This document shows, piece by piece, positions 1 through 8,465 of a DNA stretch of 64,000 bases. This stretch comes from Pelagicoccus sp. SDUM812002. Its GTDB lineage: Bacteria; Verrucomicrobiota; Verrucomicrobiia; Opitutales; Opitutaceae. The stretch lies in the NCBI RefSeq assembly GCF_031127835.1, contig NZ_JARXHX010000019.1, forward strand, positions 1 to 64,000. Reading direction: 5' to 3'. Each line of letters starts with the position of its first letter. Within the stretch, counting starts at the first letter, position 1. The position numbers and the translations under genes were made by a program. The notes under the pieces are model-generated. The model made no database searches. It was given only the letters and a program-made list of their open reading frames with translations, and had not been told where the DNA came from.

Positions 1-1167
1 GCGCTATCAGTGCTCAGCGGTCCAGCCGAAATCTCCGGCAACACCCTCACCCTCACCGGTGCCGGTTCCGTAACCGTAGAAGCGTCCCAACCCGGAAATG
101 CCAACTACGCTCCGGCAACCGCCCAGCAAGCGAGCTTCGAAGTGGCTCAAGCTGCAGCTAACCTCAGCCTTGACGGTCTCTGGCACGTTTACGACGGTGC
201 TGCCGCCGAAGTTTCCGTAGAAACGGATCCCGCATCCTTGGAGGTTACCCTGCTCTTCGATGGCGAGCCTGTCGCTCCCACGTATCCAGGAACCTACGAC
301 GTAACTGCAACCGTCGACGATGCAAACTACCAAGGCGACGTCAGCGGTAGCCTCACCATCGTGGCCACAGCGCTCGTCCAGGACGCACCGACCTTGAACG
401 GTGGCGTCATAGGATCCGTGCAACTGATAGAAGCCGAATCGTTCAACCTCAATGGCGGAACTGCCCTATCAGGCGATCTCCTTCTCCCCGGCACTCCGGA
501 GATTCGCGTCAACGGCCAACCTGGATTCTCCGGAGGAATTGATGCCGGCGGCGACGTCGCTCCCGACGACTACCGCATCACCTTCAACGGAGGCGCCTCC
601 CTCAACAACGTTGTAAGCCGCGTGAATCCACCGAGCCTCCCAGTGGTAGAGGCGACACCCGCTCCAGCAGGCAACCGCAACGTTTCCCTCAACCATCCTG
701 AGGACGAAATCGGTGACCTCGCGACCTTGCGAAACCTCACCCTCAACAGCAACGCTGGTTCACGCGAACTCCCAACCGGTACCTACGGAAAACTCACCGC
801 CAACGGCAGCAGCAGTTTCATCCTCGGGACCGCAGGCGCTACTGAACCAGCAGTCTACAACCTCGAAGGCATCACCCTAAACGGCTACAATACCGGTATC
901 CAAATCCTGGGTCCCGTCGTGATCAACCTTAGCGGAAATGTCTCGCTCAATAACGCCACCATCGGCGACGAGGCTTCGCCAGAATCCCTCTGGCTCCGCT
1001 TCTCCGACGGCGACCTCACCCTCAACGGCTCCTCAAATCTTAACGGATTCGTCGAAGCACCCAGCAGCAAGGTTACCCTCAATGGTTCCTCTACGCTACA
1101 AGGCTGCATCGCCAGCGAGAAACTCGTAATAAACGGAAACGCCCTCCTAACCTGGGGCGCTGAATAA
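1..1167 (+). CDS. Surface/secreted protein with MBG domain and LNG-repeat C-terminus (5' truncated)
   Basis: The frame is open from the first base, so the start lies outside the window. About 388 residues are visible. The first part has beta-sandwich sequence ending in an MBG-type domain (residues about 50-120, with YDG and the closing YPGTYDVTATVDDANYQG stretch), an Ig-like module common in large bacterial surface proteins. The remainder is rich in recurring LTLNG/VTLNGSS units (visible near residues 240-380). It resembles the DUF7305-type beta-helical end of secreted proteins in which NG-S/A repeats form successive coils. No enzyme motif is visible. A surface-adhesion or envelope-decoration role is inferred. 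It is followed by a strong hairpin terminator, so it is not cotranscribed with the GH39-like gene downstream. Confidence 0.6.
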   Translation, partial: ALSVLSGPAEISGNTLTLTGAGSVTVEASQPGNANYAPATAQQASFEVAQAAANLSLDGLWHVYDGAAAEVSVETDPASLEVTLLFDGEPVAPTYPGTYDVTATVDDANYQGDVSGSLTIVATALVQDAPTLNGGVIGSVQLIEAESFNLNGGTALSGDLLLPGTPEIRVNGQPGFSGGIDAGGDVAPDDYRITFNGGASLNNVVSRVNPPSLPVVEATPAPAGNRNVSLNHPEDEIGDLATLRNLTLNSNAGSRELPTGTYGKLTANGSSSFILGTAGATEPAVYNLEGITLNGYNTGIQILGPVVINLSGNVSLNNATIGDEASPESLWLRFSDGDLTLNGSSNLNGFVEAPSSKVTLNGSSTLQGCIASEKLVINGNALLTWGAE

Positions 1168-1225
1168 ACAATCTCAGTACCGGCGTACCTGATCACTGAC
1201 CCGGTCGCCGTTTTCAAGAAACTTT

Positions 1226-1267
1226 GGCGTGGCTCGACACTTTTCGAGCCACGCCTTACCCTTTTTC
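1226..1267 (+). terminator. Rho-independent terminator
   Basis: A 12-bp perfect stem (1226-1237 with 1244-1255) closes a 6-nt loop and is followed by a T-rich run. It lies 59 bp after the stop of the MBG protein gene and 11 bp before the next start. Confidence 0.8.
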
Positions 1268-1278
1268 CAACAAGATCC

Positions 1279-2775
1279 GTGAACACACTCTCCCGCTTTT
1301 TCGCAACATCTCTTACCGTATCCGTCCTATCGTTACAGGCGGAAACGCCTCCTAAGCTCTCGACCGGCTTCGAAGAATGGCAGCTCGCTGAGCAAGGCGT
1401 CATAGATAGCATGCCCGCAGGTTACGATCTCATCGGAAGACTCAGCCCTCGCGAAGCCACTGAGATCGGAGGCTCCTTGCTCGGCATCGGCGGCGAAACC
1501 ATGGACCGCGACTTTACCGACTTCGAAGCGTGGGGACCCTACTTAAAACCGCTCGGAGCTAAACATGTCCGCCTGCAAAGCGGCTGGGCCAAGTCCGAAC
1601 GGAAAAAAGGCGAATACGACTTCGCCTGGCTGGATCGCATCGTCGACGGCTGCCTCGCTTCCGGCGTGCAGCCCTGGCTGAGCCTCAGCTACGGTAACCC
1701 CATCTACGAAGGCGCCGGCGGCACCGGGCTTGGCGGAGGACTTCCCCATTCCGAAACCGCCCTGCAAGCCTGGGAAAACTACACCCGCGCCGCTATCCAG
1801 CACTTCCGTGGCCGCGTCGCAACTTACGAAATCTGGAACGAGGCTGACCTGCGCCACAACCAAACTGAAGTGGGCGCCTACCCTCGCCTATACGAACGTA
1901 CCGCGAAGATTATCCGCGAAGAACAACCCGAAGCGACCATACTCGCCCTCGCCCTTGCCTACGTGCACGCCCGCCCCGGCTCCGGCCTGGTTGACCTCGT
2001 AGAAACCCTCTCCGCTCGCGACAGCCTCTCCCTTATCGACGGTATCACCGTGCACGGCTACCCCGCCAACCCCGACCACAGCTTCGAGCGCCACGCCGAA
2101 GTCCGCGCCTACTTCGACCAACACATTCCCCACGCCGTTATCTGGCAAGGCGAGACCGGCGCCCCCTCGGAACGCGCCGAAAAGTTCGCCCTCAAGAATC
2201 TCGACTGGTCCGAACTCAGCCAAGCCAAGTGGGACCTTCGCCGCTCCCTCGCCCACTGGTCCCGCGACATTCCATTCTCCCTCTTCTCGATATCGGAGAT
2301 GAACTACAACCAAGCCCACTTCGATATTTTGAATACGAAAGGGAAACTCAAGATCCGCCCCGAGGACCTCTCCATCGAACGGCCCAAGATCTCCTACTTC
2401 TCATACCGCCACGCTTGCGCTCTCTTCTCCGATCAACGCTTTCCGCAGCAGCGCGACACCGCCGTCTCCAACCTCTCCAGCCTCTATTCCTTCAAAGTAA
2501 AGGACCGCCAAAGCGGACATCAAGGCTTCGTCTTCTGGGACGCTGCGGAAAAACCAGACGAGTCCTTCGAAGCTCAAACCGTCAGTATCGTTGCCAATGA
2601 GCTCAGCCTGCAAGAACCCGTCCTGCTCGACCTCCTCAGTGGACTCGTTTGGGCCGTGCCCGAAGACACCCTCGCCCCCTTCGGCCCGAGTCTCAGCCTC
2701 TACGATCTCCCTGTCTGGGACAGCCCCCGCGTCATCGCCGACGCCCAGCTATTCGATTGGGCGCCTCTCGACTGA
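1279..2775 (+). CDS. Secreted clan GH-A glycoside hydrolase, GH39-like
   Basis: The 498-residue protein has an N-terminal signal peptide (about residues 1-21, ending SLQAE). A (beta/alpha)8 barrel domain follows. The acid/base Glu lies in an IWNEAD motif (E188) and the probable nucleophile Glu in IWQGETGAP (E292); this pair and its spacing fit clan GH-A and resemble family 39 (beta-xylosidase and alpha-L-iduronidase). The start is GTG at 1279, chosen because the signal peptide begins there; no Shine-Dalgarno is visible. It lies 84 bp upstream of a sulfatase on the same strand, opposite a PL8 lyase and two other sulfatases. An exo-acting role on uronic-acid-containing oligosaccharides is plausible, but the family assignment (GH39 versus GH30/GH5 relatives) is not certain. 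Confidence 0.7.
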   Translation: MNTLSRFFATSLTVSVLSLQAETPPKLSTGFEEWQLAEQGVIDSMPAGYDLIGRLSPREATEIGGSLLGIGGETMDRDFTDFEAWGPYLKPLGAKHVRLQSGWAKSERKKGEYDFAWLDRIVDGCLASGVQPWLSLSYGNPIYEGAGGTGLGGGLPHSETALQAWENYTRAAIQHFRGRVATYEIWNEADLRHNQTEVGAYPRLYERTAKIIREEQPEATILALALAYVHARPGSGLVDLVETLSARDSLSLIDGITVHGYPANPDHSFERHAEVRAYFDQHIPHAVIWQGETGAPSERAEKFALKNLDWSELSQAKWDLRRSLAHWSRDIPFSLFSISEMNYNQAHFDILNTKGKLKIRPEDLSIERPKISYFSYRHACALFSDQRFPQQRDTAVSNLSSLYSFKVKDRQSGHQGFVFWDAAEKPDESFEAQTVSIVANELSLQEPVLLDLLSGLVWAVPEDTLAPFGPSLSLYDLPVWDSPRVIADAQLFDWAPLD

Positions 2776-2859
2776 ACTCAGTCGCCTTACCTTTGACTAT
2801 TTAAGCCCAATTCATTGCCTACTTAACACGCTGCAAAACGCCTTAAGGCTGATCCTCTC

Positions 2860-4182
2860 ATGCAAAAATGTCCTCCCAACATCCTCTACCTACACTGCCA
2901 CGACGCCGGCCGCTATATCCAGCCCTATGGTTATCCTGTAGTGACGCCCAACCTACAGCGACTCGCCGAGGAAGGAACGCTCTACCGCAACGCTCACTGC
3001 GCCAACCCGACTTGCTCTCCTAGCCGGGCCTGTCTGCTCACCGGCCAATACGCCCACAATAACGGCATGCTTGGCCTAGCCCACCGCGGCTTCCGACTCA
3101 ACGACTACCAGCACCACCTCGCCAACCAATTGCGAGCCGCTGGCTACACCTCCGCCCTCGCCGGCACCCAGCACATCGCCGCCCCGCCGCTTTCAAGTAT
3201 CGAAGACATCGGCTACGATCAGATCCTCACGACCGAACAAGATTTCGAAACGCCCACCGCGGCCGCTGAAAACTACTTTGCCAACCCGCCCCAAAAACCC
3301 TTCTTTCTTTCCCTCGGCTACTTCGCTCCCCACCGTACCGACGACGGGGCCTTTCCTCGCCAAGTCGAGCCCCCCAATCCAGATTACCTGCGTCCGCCCG
3401 TTCCCATTCCCGACAGCCCGGAGACGCGTGCCGACTTTGCCAACTACGCCGCCAGTATCCAAAGCCTGGATATTAGCATCGGGCGAGTCCTCGACGCCCT
3501 CGACCGCTCCGGCCTTGCGGAGAACACACTCGTCATCGCCACCACCGACCATGGGATCGCCTTCCCTGCCATGAAATGCAACCTCACCGACCACGGAACA
3601 GGAGTCATGCTCATCCTGCGCGGTCCCGGCGGTTTCAACGGTGGTAGGGTCGCTGAATCCCTCGTTTCGCAAATAGATCTCGCACCCACCGTACTAGAAT
3701 TGGCTGGCCTCCCCATTCCCAAGCGCATGCAAGGCCAGAGCCTGCTGCCAAACGCAGAGGGCAAAGTCGCCAAACGCGACTGCGTCTTCGCCGAAATCAA
3801 TTACCACGCCACGGAAGAGCCCTCCCGCTCCGTGCGTACGGAACGCTGGAAATACATCCGCCGCTACAAAGACTACCCCTACCAACCACTACCCAACTGC
3901 GACGACGGCCCAAGCAAGGATTTTTGGATACAAAACGGTTGGACCGAAAATGGCTACGAACAAGAGCTGCTCTTCGACCTCACCTTCGATCCCTGCGAAT
4001 CGCGGAACCTCGCCACGTCCCCTGCCAACGCCGTCGTCCTTGAGGAGATGCGTTCCCGCCTCGACCAGTGGATGAAGGAGACGGACGACCCTCTACTCTC
4101 CGGCCCCCTCCCTCGAACGGAACAGACTGTCATCACCGACCCCAAGGAACGTTCTCCCAAAGGGAAACGCCTAAGCGTTTGA
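2860..4182 (+). CDS. Sulfatase without signal peptide (heparan N-sulfatase-like)
   Basis: This 440-residue S1-type sulfatase carries the formylglycine motif CSPSR with the target Cys at residue 52. The metal-site His-containing segments TTDHG and HGTG lie in the middle. The N-terminus enters the catalytic fold immediately (NILYLHCHDAG). The upstream frame hits a stop at 2824, so no signal peptide can be added and the enzyme is probably cytoplasmic. The layout NILYL...TPNLQRLAEEG...CSPSRACLLTGQY...NNGMLGL resembles the N-sulfoglucosamine sulfohydrolase branch; the substrate is an inference. Activity needs a formylglycine-generating enzyme, not present in the window. It follows the GH39-like gene on the same strand and ends 26 bp from the convergent stop of another sulfatase. 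Confidence 0.85.
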   Translation: MQKCPPNILYLHCHDAGRYIQPYGYPVVTPNLQRLAEEGTLYRNAHCANPTCSPSRACLLTGQYAHNNGMLGLAHRGFRLNDYQHHLANQLRAAGYTSALAGTQHIAAPPLSSIEDIGYDQILTTEQDFETPTAAAENYFANPPQKPFFLSLGYFAPHRTDDGAFPRQVEPPNPDYLRPPVPIPDSPETRADFANYAASIQSLDISIGRVLDALDRSGLAENTLVIATTDHGIAFPAMKCNLTDHGTGVMLILRGPGGFNGGRVAESLVSQIDLAPTVLELAGLPIPKRMQGQSLLPNAEGKVAKRDCVFAEINYHATEEPSRSVRTERWKYIRRYKDYPYQPLPNCDDGPSKDFWIQNGWTENGYEQELLFDLTFDPCESRNLATSPANAVVLEEMRSRLDQWMKETDDPLLSGPLPRTEQTVITDPKERSPKGKRLSV

Positions 4183-4208
4183 TAAACTCCCTTCGTTCTA
4201 CCAGCTGC

Positions 4209-5636
4209 CTATTTACCCGAATCCAGCAATCTATCTGGATTCGTGTAACGCCCTCGAGCCTCTTCCAGCTTCGCTCGCATCTCGAAGAGTATTCGCTTCA
4301 AGGTAATGTCGCTGGCTAGGTTGTGCTGCTCCTCCGGGTCGCTCTCCAGATGGTATAGCTCCTCAAACTGCAAGGCCTGCAAACTGGAGTCGTCATAGGT
4401 CGCGATATACTTCCATTCCTTGGTACGGACTGCCAGATGCGGTTGCGTTCCATGCTGCGGAAAAGGCGCCTCGTAATAAATGTATTCACGCCATCCGGAC
4501 ACAGGTTCACCTTTCATGATCGGAACCAAGCTTCGTCCCTGTAAGGCGTCGCTCGCTTCAAGGCCTGCCAGTTCCAGAACTGTCGGCATGATGTCGATAT
4601 TGAGCACAAGCTCATCACGTACCCCTTTCTGGACCTCCGGACCGGCTACGATCATCGGAACTCGGATCGACTCTTCGTACGCCAGCACTTTACTGGTAAG
4701 ACCGTGCTCGGAATTGAACCAGCCATTGTCGCCCATCAAGATAACGTAGGTATCATCCGCCAAGCCACTGTGCCTTAGGTAGTCCATCAGCTTACCCACC
4801 GCCGAATCCATGTCGGTCACCGATGCGTAGTAACCTTGAATGTGGTCAAGTACAGATTCCGCTTCTGCGTATCCATACTCCAATGCTCTCAGGCGAGGCC
4901 GGCTCCGCGACAAGTACGGGGGCTTGCCCAACAGTTCGCCTTCCCACGTTCTCGGTAGCGGCAAGTTAGATTTCGGATACTTATCCAAAGTCTGCGCGCG
5001 TGCCGGCCAAGCGAACTGGTTGTCCATGTGCGGGGCGAAAGAATTATACCACACAAAAAACGGCTGCTCCGCCCGCTTGCGTTCAAGGTAACGAACGGCT
5101 TCTTCAGTGGTCGCATCATCTACAAAGCCGCTCGTGGCAATCTCGGTCCCTTGCCGCTTGAACTCCACATCCCAATACGGCACCAGTCCGTAAAATGTGG
5201 ACGCATAGTCAAAGCCGAGCCGTTCTGGCGTAGCTTTAAGATGCCATTTACCGAATACCGAAGTTTCGTAACCCGCTTCCCCTAGCCTTTGGGCAAGCGT
5301 CCCCTCCTCAATCACTAAATCAGTCTGCATGTCTACCACGCCGTTGTGCGTACCATAGCGACCCGTGAGCAACGCCGCTCGGCTCGGAGCGCAAATCGAG
5401 AGCGTCACGAATGCATTTGGAAGATAGAGACCATTTTCCGAAAGGCGGTCTATGTTCGGAGTTTGGATACGCGAATTTCGGGAAGCACCCACTGCATCCC
5501 AACGGTGGTCGTCCGTAAAAATGACAACGACGTTGGGGCGACTTTCCGCGGCAACGCGGCACACTGCAGCCAAGGCCAGCAGCACTGCCATCGCGGTTAA
5601 CGATTTTGAAATACGGGAATAAACAGATAGTTTCAT
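4209..5636 (-). CDS. Secreted S1-family sulfatase
   Basis: From the ATG at 5636 the protein is 475 residues with a signal peptide (hydrophobic core residues 13-25, cleavage near VAA-ES). The longer frame to 5696 would bury that signal, so it was not used. The N-terminal metal-binding DD pair is in IFTDDHRWD (residues 39-47). The formylglycine motif is CAPSR with Cys82, followed by LLTGRYGTHNG and GKWHL. The C-terminal sulfatase subdomain is present (YIATYDDS). It probably hydrolyses sulfate esters on oligosaccharides outside the cytoplasm. It is the last gene of a minus-strand unit after the PL8 lyase, 114 bp downstream of it. No Shine-Dalgarno is visible. Confidence 0.88.
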   Translation of the reverse strand: MKLSVYSRISKSLTAMAVLLALAAVCRVAAESRPNVVVIFTDDHRWDAVGASRNSRIQTPNIDRLSENGLYLPNAFVTLSICAPSRAALLTGRYGTHNGVVDMQTDLVIEEGTLAQRLGEAGYETSVFGKWHLKATPERLGFDYASTFYGLVPYWDVEFKRQGTEIATSGFVDDATTEEAVRYLERKRAEQPFFVWYNSFAPHMDNQFAWPARAQTLDKYPKSNLPLPRTWEGELLGKPPYLSRSRPRLRALEYGYAEAESVLDHIQGYYASVTDMDSAVGKLMDYLRHSGLADDTYVILMGDNGWFNSEHGLTSKVLAYEESIRVPMIVAGPEVQKGVRDELVLNIDIMPTVLELAGLEASDALQGRSLVPIMKGEPVSGWREYIYYEAPFPQHGTQPHLAVRTKEWKYIATYDDSSLQALQFEELYHLESDPEEQHNLASDITLKRILFEMRAKLEEARGRYTNPDRLLDSGK

Positions 5637-5750
5637 AGCGGGTGTGATTCTTTTCGGGGGCACGAGATTCATTACATTGGAGCAACGAAGTCGCATCGCT
5701 TACAGCAAATGCCTATTTATGCAGCAGCATGTACAGGGCATGGTCGTCTA

Positions 5751-8465
5751 CTAAAATTCAATCTCTCCTGATACCGAACCACCCGCGTCATGCAGATTTC
5801 CTGGCAACTCGAGCTCGAGCGAGAGACGCTGCCCAGTATCGGCTTTCTCGATAGTTACGGTAACGCCTCCAGTTTCTCTCGCCGGACTCGCAAGAGTAAG
5901 CAGAAACGTTCCTTCAGCCGATTTGCGCAGGAGCACTGCGCACCGTCGGTCTACCTTGACAGAATAGCCAACATCAAGCGGCACCGTCCCTCCTTCATAG
6001 AAAACTGCACCGAATACGCCAGCGGCTCGGTCGGCGACCGCCTGAACCTGTCCTGTATTCTCCAATACAGTAAACCGAGGCTCTTCCGCAAACGCTTCAG
6101 CGGAGTCGATGTACGCATCAGCTACGACTCCATAGACATAGCGGCTCGTTTCCGGCGAATCGTGCTCTACCGAAACCGTAAGCACTTCGCCGCTCAGAGG
6201 CAGTTCTGATTCCCTCCGACTCAGCTCCCGCCAGCTCCCCTGCTGCCTCTGGGCAACGACCTCGACCCGCTGGCCTTCTGGGAAAAAGTAGACGAACCCG
6301 TCATGAGACACCCAACGCACATCGCCTTCCACCTGACGTTCGCCTAGCTCCAAGAGGGCCTTGACTCCCTGAGCCCCTCCTATCGCGACCTCCCCGTTCA
6401 AGCGGGTTTGGTTGACCGTGGTCTGAAGCTTTCCTCCCCTCGACCAATCGATATCCGCCCCCAGGCAAACCAAGCCCCAGTCGAAGCCGAAGTAGGCTTT
6501 TTTCGCGTGTACGCCGTCCTTTCGATAATCGTACCCAACGCAACCGACCCATCCGTCGCTTACGCCTCCGGCGAAATCCGATCCGCCTTTCGAGCCTGCT
6601 TTGGGGAATTCTACAGGCCGTTTCGACTCTTCGGGAACAGGGATCGTCGCTCCTGGAATCTTTCTCCAATTCCAGATCGGCAAGAGGCCTTCGTACTCAT
6701 CGCCCCTTCTTAGAAAGAGCGTCGCTCCATCCGGCAGATAATAGCTCTTTAGCCCTTCTCCGTTAAGAGACTCCGTGCCGGACATACGCTGCGAATAGAC
6801 GTTAACGGACGCGTAATACTGCGGCCGGCGATGCACCATGAACTCAGAACGATGGAAGTAGCGGTTACCTTCCAATTCATCTGCCGCGTAGTCACGAGTC
6901 GCCGCAATCAGCTGCCGCAGCTCTTCTTTTCGATCCGCGTCCGCGTCAAGCAAGGTCGAGGCGGCCTCAGCCAAATAGCGGGCGCTGCTCTCTGGCCGAA
7001 CTACGTTCCTGCCCAGAGCAGCGAAATCCGCAAACAAGCCTCGGGCCATCCAGCGGTTGCCCTCCAGAAGCATGTCCTCTAGAAGGGCTAGCGTCTCGCG
7101 GGACATCTCGAACTGTCCGCCTTGTGACCAATAATAAGTCTGAGTGGCGTCGATGGCAAAGTCAGCCCCGTATCCATGGGAGTACAACAATGCCCCATGC
7201 TGATGAAAGCTAAAATCCGACTGAACTCCCTCGCCCGCCGTCACGCGGACGGTATCTTCAATCCGTCCGAAGGCACGCTCGACCAATGCGGGGTTCCCTT
7301 CCAGCACCCCCCGCATAGCAGTAACCTTGTTGATCCAAACGAGATTCTGGCCGGTCATCGCACGCTTCGCTCGCTTCATGACCTCCACGATTCGCTCTTT
7401 CCTCGGCTCGGAAAGCGCTTCGTCAAGCAGGGCAATTCGTCCCATCTGAAGGGGCACTCCAATTTCATTTCGCCACCAATTCTTGAATACGAAACCTTCC
7501 TCAAACCAGTAGTCCAAACCGCGATACAAAGCGGCTCGGGCTTCTTCTCCAAAATCAGAGAAGCGAACCGAAACCGCCAATTCCAATAGTCGATTCATGT
7601 GCTCCCAACCTCCCTCCGCATCGGGAGCGCCTGAGTGGTAGTATCGGATGTCCTGCCAGGAGCCATCCTCCTGCTGCGAATTGAGGTAACCTCGCAGTTC
7701 CGCTCGATCCAACTCTCTTTGCTGGGCTTGTACGATCCTCTCACGCACGCGTCGCAGGTCCTCCTTCGTACCTGGGCTTAGCTCGTGCGGCGCGTCCGGA
7801 TCGGCTTGATGCCTCTCAAATCGCTCCTCGGCCCGCAGTTGATGTTCCTGCGCCCTTTGAAGCGTTCGACGCGCAACCTCGCCGCTCGAATCTCCCAAGA
7901 GCAAATCGCCCCAGTGTATTGGCAGCGGGTTCGGCCCGGGCGCCTGCTTAAGCTCGAACTTCATTCCGAGATCCGTCCCCTCGCGAAGCTTTCTTTCACT
8001 CAGCTTACCGAGGTCCGCAGACAATTCAATTTCCCATCCCTGCCCCGAGTGCCTTCCTTGGCCTTGCATCACTTCCTTTGGCTCCACTGGGCTGCCTCCC
8101 GTTCGCACGAGCGAAAAGGATAGCTGACCATGTTCATCCGGCAGGGATACCGAGAAATGGTAGTCGTCTTCCTGATACGCGAAGTCACTGTCGTTTTCAA
8201 AATCCAGGCAGAAGTGAAAATAGCGCCCCGCTTTCATAGCCGCATCGTCTAGCTTGATTCCCACACTCAACTGCCCGTCAGTCCAACCGAACTTCAGCCA
8301 GTAGTCAGCCAACTCCCCCGTGACTCTCTCCCAGGGAACATCAGCGAGCTCCTTTCGTTGCTCGCCATCCAAGCGCTGGGCGATGTGCATGCGAAGCGGC
8401 TCGGAAGCGTTGCAAGTTATCGCTCCCGCGAGGACGAATGCGTATACGAACCCGATCAATCTCAT
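5751..8465 (-). CDS. Polysaccharide lyase family 8 (chondroitin AC/hyaluronan lyase type) with N-terminal accessory domain
   Basis: This is a secreted 904-residue lyase. A signal peptide (residues 1-20) precedes a beta-rich accessory domain (about 25-175, reminiscent of CBM9-like sugar-binding modules). The PL8 alpha-toroid follows (about 240-560), then beta-sandwich domains. Family landmarks are visible: NWWRNEIG (329-336), TGQN with the substrate-binding Asn (N374), and QHG with His423 and GYG with Tyr432, the nine-residue His-Tyr spacing of chondroitinase AC. A later YSQRMSGTESLNGEG segment carries the Arg and Glu of the active site. The enzyme should cleave uronic-acid-containing glycosaminoglycan-like chains by beta-elimination. 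Its ATG overlaps the TGA of the upstream sulfatase (ATGA), implying translational coupling. The exact polymer (chondroitin, hyaluronan or another) cannot be read from sequence. Confidence 0.88.
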   Translation of the reverse strand: MRLIGFVYAFVLAGAITCNASEPLRMHIAQRLDGEQRKELADVPWERVTGELADYWLKFGWTDGQLSVGIKLDDAAMKAGRYFHFCLDFENDSDFAYQEDDYHFSVSLPDEHGQLSFSLVRTGGSPVEPKEVMQGQGRHSGQGWEIELSADLGKLSERKLREGTDLGMKFELKQAPGPNPLPIHWGDLLLGDSSGEVARRTLQRAQEHQLRAEERFERHQADPDAPHELSPGTKEDLRRVRERIVQAQQRELDRAELRGYLNSQQEDGSWQDIRYYHSGAPDAEGGWEHMNRLLELAVSVRFSDFGEEARAALYRGLDYWFEEGFVFKNWWRNEIGVPLQMGRIALLDEALSEPRKERIVEVMKRAKRAMTGQNLVWINKVTAMRGVLEGNPALVERAFGRIEDTVRVTAGEGVQSDFSFHQHGALLYSHGYGADFAIDATQTYYWSQGGQFEMSRETLALLEDMLLEGNRWMARGLFADFAALGRNVVRPESSARYLAEAASTLLDADADRKEELRQLIAATRDYAADELEGNRYFHRSEFMVHRRPQYYASVNVYSQRMSGTESLNGEGLKSYYLPDGATLFLRRGDEYEGLLPIWNWRKIPGATIPVPEESKRPVEFPKAGSKGGSDFAGGVSDGWVGCVGYDYRKDGVHAKKAYFGFDWGLVCLGADIDWSRGGKLQTTVNQTRLNGEVAIGGAQGVKALLELGERQVEGDVRWVSHDGFVYFFPEGQRVEVVAQRQQGSWRELSRRESELPLSGEVLTVSVEHDSPETSRYVYGVVADAYIDSAEAFAEEPRFTVLENTGQVQAVADRAAGVFGAVFYEGGTVPLDVGYSVKVDRRCAVLLRKSAEGTFLLTLASPARETGGVTVTIEKADTGQRLSLELELPGNLHDAGGSVSGEIEF

